A stretch of 64,000 nt of DNA from positions 6,127,001 through 6,191,000 of the forward strand of contig NZ_CP030038.1 in NCBI RefSeq assembly GCF_015291725.1, given 5' to 3'. The position numbers were made by a program, and so were the translations under genes. Shown here in pieces: positions 25,983 through 35,162 of the stretch. The stretch is from Bradyrhizobium sp. CCBAU 51765. Its GTDB lineage: Bacteria; Pseudomonadota; Alphaproteobacteria; Rhizobiales; Xanthobacteraceae. The notes below the pieces were generated by a model that saw only the letters and a program-made list of their open reading frames with translations, was not told the DNA's origin and made no database searches. The stretch's first letter is position 1; every line of letters begins with the position of its first letter.

Positions 25983-27170
25983 CTAGATGACGCCGCCTTG
26001 TCGGAGCGCTGCGATCGCCGCGGCATCATAGCCGAGTTCGGCGAGAACGAGATCGGTGTGCTCGCCGAGTGTCGGCGGGCGGCTCACGATTTCGCCCGGC
26101 GTTTCCGACAGCCGCACCGCGGCGCGGGCGACCGGCGCCTGTTTCGGCAGGCCGGGATAATCGACGTCCTGCATGAAGCCGGCGGCGCGGATGTGCGGAT
26201 GGTCCAGCGCCTGTTGCGGTGAGAGCACGGGGCCGGTCGGAATCATCGCCTGGCCCAGCGCATCGACCGCCTCCTGCGTGGTGCGCTCGGCGCACCAGCG
26301 CGCCATCCGCTCGCTGATGATGCGGCCGTTGTTGCCGCGGCTGATGTCGTCGGCAAAGCGCGGATCGTTCAGCCAAAGCTCCTCCTCGTCCATCAACCTC
26401 GCCCAGCGCTTGAACAGCGGATGACCCGTCACCTGGCACAGCACCCAGCCGTCCCTGGTGCAGTAGATGTCGGCGGGCGCCGCGGTCTGGCCGAGATTGC
26501 CCGTCGGCACGCGATTGACGTTGATGACGGCCTGCTCGATCAGCGTCGCATTTGTGAAGGACAACGCGGTTGCGAGCAGCGCGCCCTCGACGATCTGCCC
26601 GCGCCCGGATTTGCCGCGCTCGATCAGGGCGGCGAGCGTGCCGAACGCGCAGTGCAGCGCGGTGCCGAAATCGACCCAGTTCACCGCGGCCCGGTACGGC
26701 GGATCGCCAGCGCCCGTCATGTACACCGAGCCCGACATCACCTGCCCGACGCCGTCGAAACCGACGCGGTCGGACCACGGGCCCGGCCCGCCGAACGCGG
26801 TCGCCGTGGTCAGGATGATGTCCGGCTTGATCGCCTTCAGCGACTCGTAATCGAGCTTCATCGCGCGCAGGGTTTGCGGCGGCAGGTTGGCGACCACGAC
26901 GTCCGCGGTCGCGACCAGGCGGCGCATCACCTCCTGGCCTTCCGTCTTCATCGGATCGAGGGTGATGCACTTCTTGTTGCGATTGACCTGGAGAAACAGC
27001 GCGCCCTCGCCGCCTTCACCCACCGGCGCCACGAACCGGTCCTCGCTGCCGTCGCGCTTCTCGACCCGGATGACCTCGGCCCCGAACTCGGCCAGCAGGG
27101 TGGCGCAATAGGGCCCGGCGATATAGCGCCCGAAATCGAGCACGCGCACGCCCTCCAAGACTCCTCCCAT
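25983..27170 (-). CDS. CaiB/BaiF family CoA-transferase
   Basis: The 395-residue protein shows the class III CoA-transferase features: LEGVRVLDFGRYIAGPYCAT, GAEVIRVEKRDGSEDR, LFLQVNRNKKCITLD (the region just before the catalytic Asp), and LPPQTLRAMKLDYESL. It transfers CoA between carboxylic acids; substrate unknown, and no partner acyl-CoA dehydrogenase is adjacent. ATG 27170 is chosen because reading further upstream loses family similarity and runs into the next gene. The gene is convergent with the DUF72 gene. Confidence 0.9.
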   Translation of the reverse strand: MGGVLEGVRVLDFGRYIAGPYCATLLAEFGAEVIRVEKRDGSEDRFVAPVGEGGEGALFLQVNRNKKCITLDPMKTEGQEVMRRLVATADVVVANLPPQTLRAMKLDYESLKAIKPDIILTTATAFGGPGPWSDRVGFDGVGQVMSGSVYMTGAGDPPYRAAVNWVDFGTALHCAFGTLAALIERGKSGRGQIVEGALLATALSFTNATLIEQAVINVNRVPTGNLGQTAAPADIYCTRDGWVLCQVTGHPLFKRWARLMDEEELWLNDPRFADDISRGNNGRIISERMARWCAERTTQEAVDALGQAMIPTGPVLSPQQALDHPHIRAAGFMQDVDYPGLPKQAPVARAAVRLSETPGEIVSRPPTLGEHTDLVLAELGYDAAAIAALRQGGVI

Positions 27171-27237
27171 CGGCTTCTTCTCCAGTGTTTTGCTCAGATT
27201 ACAGGGAATGATTGCCGCGGCAAGATGGCGCCGGCGC

Positions 27238-28893
27238 TCAGGCCTCGCGGTAGTCCAGCAGGACAAGCCCGACCAGGATGAAGGCGACCGGCCAGATCCA
27301 TGCCGCGACGCCGCGGACGCGGCCGTCGAGCCGCAATTCGAGCCAGCGCGCCCAGCCCGCGGCGATCCCGCACAGCGCAAGCGGCGTGTGGCTCATCTCG
27401 ATCAGGAGCTGGTCCTTGATGTTGGCGATGGCATGGGAATGCGTGAGCAGGAGCGCGCCGCCGAGCGCGGTCGTCAGGGGAAACACCAAGGCCGCGCGTC
27501 CGGCCTTGTCGCCGCGCAGCCGCACGCGCCATTCGAACAGTCCGAATACCGCGATCAGCAACACGAAGATGCGGTGCTGCGCCACCTCGGGATCGCGCAG
27601 CGATTCGAAGAATCCGGCCGGCCCGAGCGGCCAGGCCTGCTCGTCGGCGCGGAGAAGCAGGAAGGCCGCCATGCCGAGAAACAGCAGCGGCCAATGCCTC
27701 GCCCAGCGGCCCCAGCGAAACCGCTCGATCAAAGCGAGCAGGCCGATCAGCACCACGAAGACGCCGGCCCAGTGATGATTGTACTCGGACCAGGCGATGT
27801 CCTCGGCGTTGCGCGGCAGGATCGTGCCTTCGCCGGGAACGTAGGCGGCCGGTGCGCTGCTGCGCCCGGCATCGGCCAGGGTGATCCTGGCCTGGAGCTG
27901 CGCGATGGTCAGCTTGTCGTAGTCCGGGCTGGTCAGGCGCGGCGGCCATTGCGGCGTGGCGCGCTCGACGATCTCCTGCCAGCTCAGCCGGTCGCGCGAC
28001 AGATCGACGCCGGGCGGCAGCGACGTCAGCGACGCAGCCGCGAGCAGAACGGTGAGACCGATGCCGACTTCGACCTCGGCAAAGCGCTTGAGGCGGAGGA
28101 TCGGCGTTGCGGGATCGCGCCGCAGCCGCTCGACCAAGAGATAATTGCCCGCGCCAAGCGCGAGCAGCATCAGCAGCAACCCGATCTTGGCGAGGATCAT
28201 GACGCCATAGGCGGTGCCGTAGATCGCCTCGATCGAGCCGATGTAATCGAAAGCCATGACGAGGCCGCCGCCGACGATGGCCGCGACTGCGGCCATGGAC
28301 ATCAGCGAGTACCGCCGTGCGATGAGGCGCCAGTCGGAGGGCACCTTGCAGCCGTTCAGCGCGATCAGGAAATAGGGAAGCCCGCCGATCCAGACCGCGG
28401 CGCCCAGCATGTGGCCGGCATCGGACAGGAGCAGCGGCCAGCTGAGCACCGGCCGGCTCGCCGCGTGGGTCAGCCGGGTCTGCATCGCGAGCGCGAGCAG
28501 CGCAAGCGCGAGGAGTGCCAGGGATCGCAGGCCCTGCGCGCGTCCATTTGCCAGCACGGCGAGGCCGAATGCGCTCGCCGCAATGATGAGGCCGGCCCGG
28601 GCGAAGTCGGCACTGATCGCCTCGCGCCACGACACCTGAAGCGTCCCGACCAGCGCGGCGGCATTGAGCCCCAGCGAAGCGATGGTGAGGAGCGCCCAGG
28701 CGAAGGCGCTGACCTTCAGCACCGTCAGGCATTTCTCCTCGATCGTGAGACCGAACACCGACAGCTGCGGCTGCAACGGCCACCACAACAGCATCTGAAA
28801 GGCAAGGCCGCCGAGCGTGAAGGCTTGGGCGATCAGGATCAGGCCGCGCAGAACGACCGACAGATAGCCGAAGATGTCGAGAAACAGGTACAA
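27238..28893 (-). CDS. copD: Copper resistance D (CopD) domain membrane protein
   Basis: This membrane protein of about 551 residues has many helices. It includes the CopD-type segment LSDAGHMLGAAVWIGGLPYF, in which His and Trp are conserved, and later RDPEVAQHRIFVLL and THSHAIANIKDQLL. It begins with a probable TTG codon a few bases after the copC stop, so the two are co-transcribed. CopCD pairs take part in copper uptake or resistance across the inner membrane. The C-terminal 180 residues extend beyond the usual CopD domain (about 300 aa), a fusion often seen in Bradyrhizobium-like species. Confidence 0.85.
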   Translation of the reverse strand: MYLFLDIFGYLSVVLRGLILIAQAFTLGGLAFQMLLWWPLQPQLSVFGLTIEEKCLTVLKVSAFAWALLTIASLGLNAAALVGTLQVSWREAISADFARAGLIIAASAFGLAVLANGRAQGLRSLALLALALLALAMQTRLTHAASRPVLSWPLLLSDAGHMLGAAVWIGGLPYFLIALNGCKVPSDWRLIARRYSLMSMAAVAAIVGGGLVMAFDYIGSIEAIYGTAYGVMILAKIGLLLMLLALGAGNYLLVERLRRDPATPILRLKRFAEVEVGIGLTVLLAAASLTSLPPGVDLSRDRLSWQEIVERATPQWPPRLTSPDYDKLTIAQLQARITLADAGRSSAPAAYVPGEGTILPRNAEDIAWSEYNHHWAGVFVVLIGLLALIERFRWGRWARHWPLLFLGMAAFLLLRADEQAWPLGPAGFFESLRDPEVAQHRIFVLLIAVFGLFEWRVRLRGDKAGRAALVFPLTTALGGALLLTHSHAIANIKDQLLIEMSHTPLALCGIAAGWARWLELRLDGRVRGVAAWIWPVAFILVGLVLLDYREA

Positions 28894-28900
28894 GGCGAGG

Positions 28901-29263
28901 TCAATGAACGATGAACGGAATGTCGCCGCGCGTGATGTGTCCGTCGACGCTCAGCACCTGCCAGCGCAGGCGCCATGCGCCGCCGGAAAGCCGCGTCGCC
29001 TCGGCCTTGAGCTCGTCGGCCGGCGCATTGGCCGCGGGCGTCAGCGCCTGCGTGGCGCCGTTCGGCGCCAGCAGCGTCAGCTTGGAACGGGCGCGATCGA
29101 TCCGGCTGTTGAAATGCAGGCTGATCGCGACGGCGTCCCCCGAGACGGTCGCACCGGCCGCCGGCGAGGACGACACGATGATGGCGTGCGCCGAGGCTGC
29201 ATTCGGGTCGGCAAGACACCAGATGGCGGATAGAAGGATCGCGATTCGAACGAATACGCGCAT
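28901..29263 (-). CDS. copC: Periplasmic copper-binding protein CopC
   Basis: This 120-residue exported protein has a signal peptide ending near ASAHA, so the mature N-terminus would start with His, as in copper-binding CopC proteins. The Ig-like fold follows (HAIIVSSSPAAGATVSGD), with the closing VLSVDGHITRGDIPFIV containing the second conserved Asp and His. It binds Cu(II) in the periplasm and is encoded directly upstream of copD. Confidence 0.92.
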   Translation of the reverse strand: MRVFVRIAILLSAIWCLADPNAASAHAIIVSSSPAAGATVSGDAVAISLHFNSRIDRARSKLTLLAPNGATQALTPAANAPADELKAEATRLSGGAWRLRWQVLSVDGHITRGDIPFIVH

Positions 29264-29572
29264 GGTTGGTCACTCGCTGTCGGCAGCCGTCCCACCACCG
29301 CACCGCCCCCGGCGCGTGGTTCGTGCCTATGTTGGAACCGCGGCGCACTTCGCCAAGGGCGCGCGAGTGCCAGGCCGGTTACAATCGGCTGAAAATGATC
29401 GGCTGTTGCCGCTGCGACACACTAGCCGCCGCAAACGATGCGGGAGGCACGCCTCGAGCCAAGCACGGAGGCTTGAAGTCGACGCGACCTTCTGCATGGC
29501 GTCCGCTGCTCCGGCGGGTGGAGTGATGCCGTTATCGCGGGCGCGACTCTCGCCGCGTCAAGCATGGGGGGA
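29264..29572. other. Intergenic region with no recognised feature
   Basis: These 309 bases hold the copC promoter region and the downstream end of the next minus-strand gene. I see no gene, repeat or regulator box. Confidence 0.5.
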
Positions 29573-29794
29573 TCAGGCTGGGCGCCAAGACCGGCTGGAG
29601 CCGTAGTCGTTCGACGCCGGACGATGCCCTTCGCTCAACATCTTGCCAGTGGCGATGTTGACGAAGTGCAGCGAGCCGCAAGCGGGACATCGGACGGAGA
29701 CGTGCGTATCCGCGGCTCCCGACATTGCGCCGGGAAGCCAGTGCTGCACGTTCATGCCAGTGCGCGGGCACTTGAAGATGATGTTGCGCTCCAT
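29573..29794 (-). CDS. Small zinc-ribbon-like hypothetical protein, 73 aa
   Basis: The protein starts MERNIIFKCPRTGMNVQHWLP and contains CPACGSLHFVN at about residues 36-46. The single Cys near residue 9 plus CPAC resemble a degenerate zinc ribbon. No signal peptide or membrane segment is visible. The ATG at 29794 is preferred over an earlier start at 29872, which gives a poor N-terminus. Function unknown. Confidence 0.65.
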   Translation of the reverse strand: MERNIIFKCPRTGMNVQHWLPGAMSGAADTHVSVRCPACGSLHFVNIATGKMLSEGHRPASNDYGSSRSWRPA

Positions 29795-30337
29795 GTTGAC
29801 GATATGCGCCCGCCGATCCGGCATTGAAATTGCGGACCAATACTTAGGCAACTGTCCTGAACGGATCCACACGGGGCACTATCCCAGCTCCACAGCGGAG
29901 GCATTCTCGGCTTTTCCTGTGCCTGGCAGATCGTGCTGCGCAATCGTCAGCACCTCGGGGACATGAACGCCTGATCGCGCCTTTGAGCTGGATCAAGACA
30001 CGTTGGCGACCCCGATTGTAGCGTTGTATTGGCATCGGGAACGCTTGCTGAGGTACCGTTGCCGGAGGAAGCGAAGTTCGGATTCCCAGGCATTCCGGGC
30101 GGCGCCTTCATAGACAGGTGCAGAAAACCGCGAGCATGGAGCAGGCCGGAGCGCGGCTCCGCCGGAGAGTTCGATGGAACGAAAGTCGGCAACGCGGGTT
30201 TGTTGGATGAGCTCGGACCCTGAATGGAAGAGCCAAGCGAACAATCGGCCTCGGCGCTCCCATGGAGCCCGGGGCCGATTTTCGTCGAACCCTTGGGATC
30301 GTCCGGGCAAAGGAGTACGCTGATCAGGAGAGCCGAC
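29795..30337. other. Gene-poor region with an orphan FixK-type box
   Basis: Several short open frames overlap here but none has a convincing start, composition or ribosome site. The one clear element is TTGAGCTGGATCAA at 29983-29996. A small RNA or very small gene downstream of it is possible but not shown. Confidence 0.5.
29983..29996. promoter_or_regulatory. FixK/FNR-type box, orphan
   Basis: TTGAGCTGGATCAA fits TTG(A/C)-N6-(T/G)CAA. No convincing gene starts at the usual distance: the nearest minus-strand start (29794) is about 195 bases away, and on the plus strand only a doubtful TTG frame begins at 30029. Confidence 0.55.
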
Positions 30338-30616
30338 ATGCTTACCGACACTCACACCGACGATCTCGCCGCGGTCGTGCGCTACGCACTGGAGACGACC
30401 CGCGCGACGACTGTTTGTCCCTTCCACCGCGACGTGATCGTCCGCATCGGAGATGACGCTGCCGAGAGCCACGCTTTCGAACGCGTGAAGCGAATGGCCA
30501 GAAGTGACGGCACGAAATGGGAGAAAGAATCTCTCAGGATGGAGATTGGCCGTCAGCTCGGAGCAGCCGCCGACGGCCGCTGCCCCAAATGCGATCGGAC
30601 GGCCCCGGGGCGTTGA
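30338..30616 (+). CDS. Conserved hypothetical protein, 92 aa
   Basis: The protein is soluble and charged. A CPFHRDVIVRIGDDAAE segment near residue 27 and a C-terminal GRCPKCDRT give a CP-x-H and CPKC arrangement that might bind zinc. CAGGAG precedes the ATG at a good distance. I do not recognise a named family, but similar short proteins occur in Bradyrhizobium stress regions. Confidence 0.7.
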   Translation: MLTDTHTDDLAAVVRYALETTRATTVCPFHRDVIVRIGDDAAESHAFERVKRMARSDGTKWEKESLRMEIGRQLGAAADGRCPKCDRTAPGR

Positions 30617-30703
30617 GTCCGGCGCGCGCGACAGGATCAGGCGGATGGAACTGGTTCCTATCCTGAACAATGCGCGCAGCTCTATCCAGAGGCCAGAATT
30701 CCC

Positions 30704-30883
30704 GTGAAACCGACAAAGCCCGCCGCCTCCATCGTCCGCGGGGAATCCCGGACGGATACGCCGTCAGCGGACGAAGGGGATGATCGTCGGCTTTCGCCGT
30801 CAGCCGAGAGGCGTCAGGTCATCGACGAGTACGCCGACAATCTGAGGAAGATCATCCGAAGACTCCTTGGAAGGCTGAATTGA
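30704..30883 (+). CDS. Small hypothetical protein, 59 aa
   Basis: A GTG-initiated frame (MKPTKPAASIVRGE) ends in a strongly charged helix, RQVIDEYADNLRKIIRRLL. The C-terminal helix looks like a genuine protein rather than a chance frame. The ribosome site is weak and the start is uncertain. Function unknown. Confidence 0.5.
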   Translation: MKPTKPAASIVRGESRTDTPSADEGDDRRLSPSAERRQVIDEYADNLRKIIRRLLGRLN

Positions 30884-30998
30884 TCCCGGTCAGGCGCTTC
30901 GCGCCGAAGCGCCAAATTCGAATTCACCGTCGGCTGCTTCTCTCGCCCTGTTCGCTGCGCCTCTTCCTGACGAGATCCGGCGGCGGGAACGCAAAAGC

Positions 30999-31012
30999 TT
31001 GATTCAGCGCAA
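30999..31012. promoter_or_regulatory. FixK/FNR-type box upstream of cytochrome gene
   Basis: TTGATTCAGCGCAA fits TTG(A/C)-N6-(T/G)CAA; its centre is about 61 bases before the ATG at 31067. Confidence 0.7.
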
Positions 31013-31066
31013 AGGCCTGGAACGGGAGCCTGATAGTAAAGGGCGAAACTGACAGGGAATGCTCGG

Positions 31067-31552
31067 ATGACGCTAAGACATTGGTGCGTGGTTCTCGCGA
31101 TTTCGGCGGGTGCGGTCACATCCGCGATTGCTCAGTCCGACTTTCCGCCGTCCGCGAGCGCGAAACAAGAGGTGCCTCGTCTCGTCGAGGTCATGGGCAT
31201 GGCGCAGCTCGAGCATCTCAAGCTGTGGTATGCAGGCAAGGCGAAGAACTGGGACCTGGCCGCGTATGAGCTCAGGCAGCTGACGAATAGCCTAGCCGAA
31301 GCAGCCGTCTTCTATCCGGCGGTGCCCATCAGCAACGTGACCACGATGAGGGAGCCGCTGGTCTCGGTCGCCGACGCGATCACGGCGGGAGATGATCGCA
31401 AGTTCACCGCTTCCATGCGCGCGCTGACCGACGGCTGCAATGCCTGCCACACCGCGATGGGCCGCGGCTTCGTGACCATCGCCGTTCCGACCGGCGGGCA
31501 GCCACCTGCCAACCAGATATTTTCGCCATCGGCGAACAGCCGGAAGAAATGA
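31067..31552 (+). CDS. Periplasmic mono-haem c-type cytochrome
   Basis: The 161-residue protein has a signal peptide (VVLAISAGAVTSAIA-Q) and one haem c motif CNACH near residue 126. The region before it, QLEHLKLWYAGKAKNWDLAAYE, is closely related to the N-terminal half of the di-haem protein at 46583-47305, including the CN-x-CH site. It is likely a periplasmic electron carrier or sensor, expressed under low oxygen to judge from the upstream box. It forms a probable operon with the small gene 47 bases downstream. Confidence 0.85.
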   Translation: MTLRHWCVVLAISAGAVTSAIAQSDFPPSASAKQEVPRLVEVMGMAQLEHLKLWYAGKAKNWDLAAYELRQLTNSLAEAAVFYPAVPISNVTTMREPLVSVADAITAGDDRKFTASMRALTDGCNACHTAMGRGFVTIAVPTGGQPPANQIFSPSANSRKK

Positions 31553-31599
31553 TGCGCCGAAGCGGCGCGCAGCTCTGAACGTCAGCACGAGGAGGTGAT

Positions 31600-31806
31600 A
31601 TGCCGGCCGTCAGCTTTGCGCTCAGTCGCGCTCACAGCATGAATATCGAGCGCTATCACCGGCTGCTGAAGACGCATCTCACCGATGTCGAGCGTGACTA
31701 CATCGAGTGGCGGCTGTCGCAGGAACAGGCCGCCCTCGCCGCTATCGATCGGCCGCATCAGAACGGTGCTCACGCAGACGCAGGTCGTGCTGCATCCGTC
31801 TATTAG
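31600..31806 (+). CDS. Small hypothetical protein, 68 aa
   Basis: The frame has a strong ribosome site (GAGGAGG) just before ATG 31600 and encodes a helical, charged protein (MNIERYHRLLKTHLTDVERD, then YIEWRLSQEQAAL). There is no signal or membrane helix. It follows the cytochrome gene by 47 bases and is probably in the same transcript. Confidence 0.65.
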   Translation: MPAVSFALSRAHSMNIERYHRLLKTHLTDVERDYIEWRLSQEQAALAAIDRPHQNGAHADAGRAASVY

Positions 31807-31837
31807 CAATGCACAGGCTGTGTCATCCGAAACCGGG

Positions 31838-31851
31838 TTGAGCTGCATCAA
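31838..31851. promoter_or_regulatory. FixK/FNR-type box upstream of the Mg2+ ATPase
   Basis: TTGAGCTGCATCAA fits the FixK2/FNR consensus; its centre is about 72 bases before ATG 31917. Confidence 0.75.
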
Positions 31852-31916
31852 CCCGGGAATCGAGCAGCCTCTTACCCTCGCCTGGCCCAGATGTCAGTGA
31901 CCGGCGAGCCCTTCCA

Positions 31917-34457
31917 ATGATCGCGCAATCCATTCCGGCGGAGGCTTTGGCTGCCGAGTTCTGGCAAACGCCAAAGGACGAGCTCTTCCGCGCGCTCGGC
32001 TCAGGTCCGCAAGGCCTGACACAAACCGAAGCGAAACAAAGGCTGGCAATCTTCGGAGCAAACCGCGCCGACGCCTCGCAAGGCCGGTCAGCCCTGCGCA
32101 AGCTCGGCCAACGCCTCTGGAATCCCTTGATTGCGATGCTGCTGGCGGCTGCGCTCGTATCCGGGCTGAGCGGCGACTTCGGCAGTTTTGCCATCATCGC
32201 GACCGTGCTGTCCCTGTCCATCACGCTCGATATCGTTCAGGAGCATCGCGCCGAGCGAACGGCCGAAGCGTTGCGGGAATCCGTCGCCATTCAGGCCGAC
32301 GTCATCAGGGACGGCAGCGACGCGACCGTTTCGGTGACGGCTCTCGTCCCGGGGGACGTCGTGAAGCTCCGCATCGGCGATCTGATACCGGCCGATGGCA
32401 TCGTCCTCGATGCCCAGGAATTGCATGTCAATGAAGCCCTGATGACGGGCGAGCCGTTTCCGGCCTTCAAGACGGACGCTCCTTGCGCGGCGGCATTGCC
32501 GGCGGACGCCACGAACGCCCTGTTTGCGGGAACCAGCACCGTGGGCGGAAGCGGCAGGATGCTGGTCGTGAGGACCGGAGGCCGGACGCGCTTCGGCGCG
32601 ATCGCCGCCGCAATGGCCGCCGACGCACCGCCGACGGCTCTCGAGGAGGGCGTCCGAAGGCTCGGCGTGCTGATCCTTCGCCTGACGCTCTTTCTCACCC
32701 TCTTTGTGCTGATGACTCATCTCGTCGCGCATCGTCCCGCAATGGAGTCCTTCCTCTTCGCGGTCGCACTCGCCGTCGGCCTGACGCCCGAACTGCTGCC
32801 CATGGTGATGACGGTCACCCTCGCCCGCGGCGCGCTGCGCATGGCGAAGCGAAAGGTCATCGTCAAGCGACTGTCCGCCATTCACGACCTGGGCGCGATG
32901 GACACGCTTTGCGTCGACAAGACCGGCACGTTGACGGAGGCCAGGATCACGCTGGAGGCGCATATCGATGCGCAGGATCGGCCCAGCGACCGCGTGCTGA
33001 GCTTTGCGCACCTGAACAGCACGTTCCAGGCTGGTGTCCGAAGCCCTCTCGACGACGCGATCCTGTCAGCGAGCCGCGATGGCGCGGACGGCTGGGTCCG
33101 GCTTTCGGAAGTCCCGTTCGACTTCGAGCGGAGGTGCTTGTCCGTCCTCGCCGCTCGGCACGACGAGCACATGCTGATCGCAAAGGGGGCTCCGGAATCC
33201 ATCCTGGCCCGCTGCGCTGCCGTGGAGATCGATGGCCTGGCGCATCCGCTCGACGCCGCATGGCAACAGAAAATGGCAGACATCCAGGCTCGATATGCGC
33301 GCGACGGCTTCCGGCTTCTTGCCGTCGCCATCAGGTCCATTCCGGTCGGGCAACGGACGATTGCCGTCGGGGACGAGACCAATCTGACCATGCTCGGCTT
33401 CTGTGTCTTCGCCGATCCGCCGAAGCGGGATGCGGCCTCGGCGATCGAAGCGCTCACCTCGCTCGGCGTGACGATCAAGATCCTCTCGGGTGACCATGAC
33501 GCCGTGGTCTCCCATGTCGCGCGAGCGGTCGGTCTCCCGTCGGAACGAGTCATGACCGGAGCCGAGATCTCAGAGCTCACCGATGCCGCGCTCGTCGCCC
33601 GGGTCGATGACGTCGATCTATTTGCCCGGATCGACCCCGACCAGAAGCGGCGGATCATTGCCGCACTCCGGCGCCGCAAACACGTCGTCGGTTTCATGGG
33701 AGACGGCGTCAATGATGCGCCGGCGATCCACGCAGCCCATGTCGGCATATCCGTCACGGGCGCAACCGAGGTCGCCCGCGCCGCCGCCGACATGATCCTG
33801 GTGACTCCCGACCTCTCAGTGCTTGCGGCCGGCGTGCGCGAGGGCCGCAGAACCTTTGCCAACATCCTGAAATATGTCCGAATGGGAACGAGCTCGAATT
33901 TCGGCAACATGCTTTCGATGGCCCTGGCGTCGATCGTTCTTCCATTCCTGCCGTTGCTGCCGCTGCAGATCCTGCTGAACAATCTGATCTACGATCTCTC
34001 CGAAATCGGAATCCCGTTCGACGAGGTCGACCGCGAAGACGTGGCCCAGCCCGAAACGTGGAACATGGCCGGCATCCTGCGCTTCTCCATCATCATGGGA
34101 ATGGCGTCCTCCCTGTTCGATGCGATCACCTTCGTCGTTCTCCTCGAGGTGTTCGAGGCGGATGCAGCATTGTTTCGAACCGGATGGTTCGTGGAATCGA
34201 TCTTCACCCAGATCCTGGTCATCTTCGTCATCCGGTCGCGCCGCATGCCATGGCGCGCGAACCGCCCCCACAACATCCTGATCGCCACGTCTGTCGGCGC
34301 CCTTCTCGCCGGGCTGGCGCTTGCGCTTGGTCCGTGGCGCGGGCTGTTCGGCTTTACCGCGCTGTCCGGAGGATTACTTGCGGCGATCATTGCCATCGCG
34401 GCGGCCTATCTGGTCTCGGCGAACGCCGCCAAGCGCCTCGCAATCCCAGAGGCTTGA
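31917..34457 (+). CDS. mgtA: Magnesium-translocating P-type ATPase
   Basis: This 846-residue P-type ATPase has the phosphorylation motif CVDKTGTLT (Asp334), the actuator loop LMTGEPF in place of TGES, VGFMGDGVNDAPAIHAAHVG for the hinge, and ten-helix topology. The block AVAVGLTPELLPMVMTVTLA with KRKVIVKRLSAIHDLGAMD is characteristic of MgtA/MgtB, as is NNLIYDLSEIGIPFDEVDRE. It would import Mg2+ into the cytoplasm using ATP. TGEP is unusual (MgtA proteins carry TGEA, most P-types TGES). It follows a FixK-type box rather than a visible Mg2+ riboswitch. Confidence 0.92.
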   Translation: MIAQSIPAEALAAEFWQTPKDELFRALGSGPQGLTQTEAKQRLAIFGANRADASQGRSALRKLGQRLWNPLIAMLLAAALVSGLSGDFGSFAIIATVLSLSITLDIVQEHRAERTAEALRESVAIQADVIRDGSDATVSVTALVPGDVVKLRIGDLIPADGIVLDAQELHVNEALMTGEPFPAFKTDAPCAAALPADATNALFAGTSTVGGSGRMLVVRTGGRTRFGAIAAAMAADAPPTALEEGVRRLGVLILRLTLFLTLFVLMTHLVAHRPAMESFLFAVALAVGLTPELLPMVMTVTLARGALRMAKRKVIVKRLSAIHDLGAMDTLCVDKTGTLTEARITLEAHIDAQDRPSDRVLSFAHLNSTFQAGVRSPLDDAILSASRDGADGWVRLSEVPFDFERRCLSVLAARHDEHMLIAKGAPESILARCAAVEIDGLAHPLDAAWQQKMADIQARYARDGFRLLAVAIRSIPVGQRTIAVGDETNLTMLGFCVFADPPKRDAASAIEALTSLGVTIKILSGDHDAVVSHVARAVGLPSERVMTGAEISELTDAALVARVDDVDLFARIDPDQKRRIIAALRRRKHVVGFMGDGVNDAPAIHAAHVGISVTGATEVARAAADMILVTPDLSVLAAGVREGRRTFANILKYVRMGTSSNFGNMLSMALASIVLPFLPLLPLQILLNNLIYDLSEIGIPFDEVDREDVAQPETWNMAGILRFSIIMGMASSLFDAITFVVLLEVFEADAALFRTGWFVESIFTQILVIFVIRSRRMPWRANRPHNILIATSVGALLAGLALALGPWRGLFGFTALSGGLLAAIIAIAAAYLVSANAAKRLAIPEA

Positions 34458-34545
34458 CACTCGAGACGATCGACCTGGTTCGATGCCGTACATGAAGGCG
34501 ACAGCGCGCCGACCGGCGCCGCATTCAGCTGGAGGCAAAGCAACC

Positions 34546-34743
34546 CTACTTCGGTGGCTGAAGACCCCGAGAGTTGACCCATTTGTCGAGGTGAGCTGCG
34601 ACATCAGCCTGGCGAACCTTAGCAAGCAGGTCGTCCCGCTCGCGGCCAGGCTTCAGTTTGGCGGCCTGCTCACGGAGCTGTTCGGCCCACGCTGAAAGGC
34701 GGTCCTGAAATGATACGGTCTGCTTGACGTGGTGCCGCTTCAC
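34546..34743 (-). CDS. Small hypothetical protein, 65 aa
   Basis: The protein is basic and helical (SFQDRLSAWAEQLREQAAKL, then GRERDDLLAKVRQADVAAHL) and ends DKWVNSRGLQPPK. Short proteins with this ending recur in Bradyrhizobium genomes. GTG 34743 is chosen because GGGAGG lies about nine bases upstream; a longer reading from 34779 is possible. It is convergent with mgtA. Function unknown. Confidence 0.7.
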   Translation of the reverse strand: MKRHHVKQTVSFQDRLSAWAEQLREQAAKLKPGRERDDLLAKVRQADVAAHLDKWVNSRGLQPPK

Positions 34744-34943
34744 AGAGATCACCCCTCCCAGGCATCTTCCGTTCAGCACCTGTTGGGCGAGGGAGCACGA
34801 GCGCTCCGACCCGGCGCTTTAGCTCAAATTAAAAGTCGATCGGCCTGCGGCTTTGCGCCAAATCAATGAAGGCGCCCGAATTCCGCGATGCGAGGCCATC
34901 GAGCTGTGGCAGAGAGAGACGCACTACATCCCTTTACCGGTGC

Positions 34944-35162
34944 TCAGGTCGCGCTTGAATAAATCTGTTCGCGGTGAACCTCCCGGCCGCTCTCGTCGAT
35001 GACGACGATCTTGAGCGCGGGATGGCCCTTCGGTTTCTCTCTGCGCACCTTGTCGGCGAGTTTCTTGCTGTGGGCGATGGCAGCACCATCACTCACAAGC
35101 TCCAGTCCGGACCTGTCCCGGACGGGCACGCCGTCCTTGATATCGAAATAATAGGTGGGCAT
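34944..35162 (-). CDS. DUF6894-type small protein, 72 aa
   Basis: The N-terminus MPTYYFDIKDGVPVRDRSGL followed by ELVSDGAAIAHSKKLAD is the signature of the small DUF6894 proteins that are abundant in rhizobia. They are cytoplasmic, 70-90 residues, and of unknown function. ATG 35162 is chosen over an upstream start that would add WGRGNQP. Confidence 0.8.
   Translation of the reverse strand: MPTYYFDIKDGVPVRDRSGLELVSDGAAIAHSKKLADKVRREKPKGHPALKIVVIDESGREVHREQIYSSAT

Noticed and set aside
27194..28786. A 530-codon frame overlapping copD in another frame
   Set aside because: Arg/Ala-rich composition with no domain; the CopD frame is clearly coding.
30029..30223. A 64-codon TTG-initiated frame downstream of the orphan box
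   Set aside because: No ribosome site, low-quality composition and a rare start codon; not supported well enough to call.
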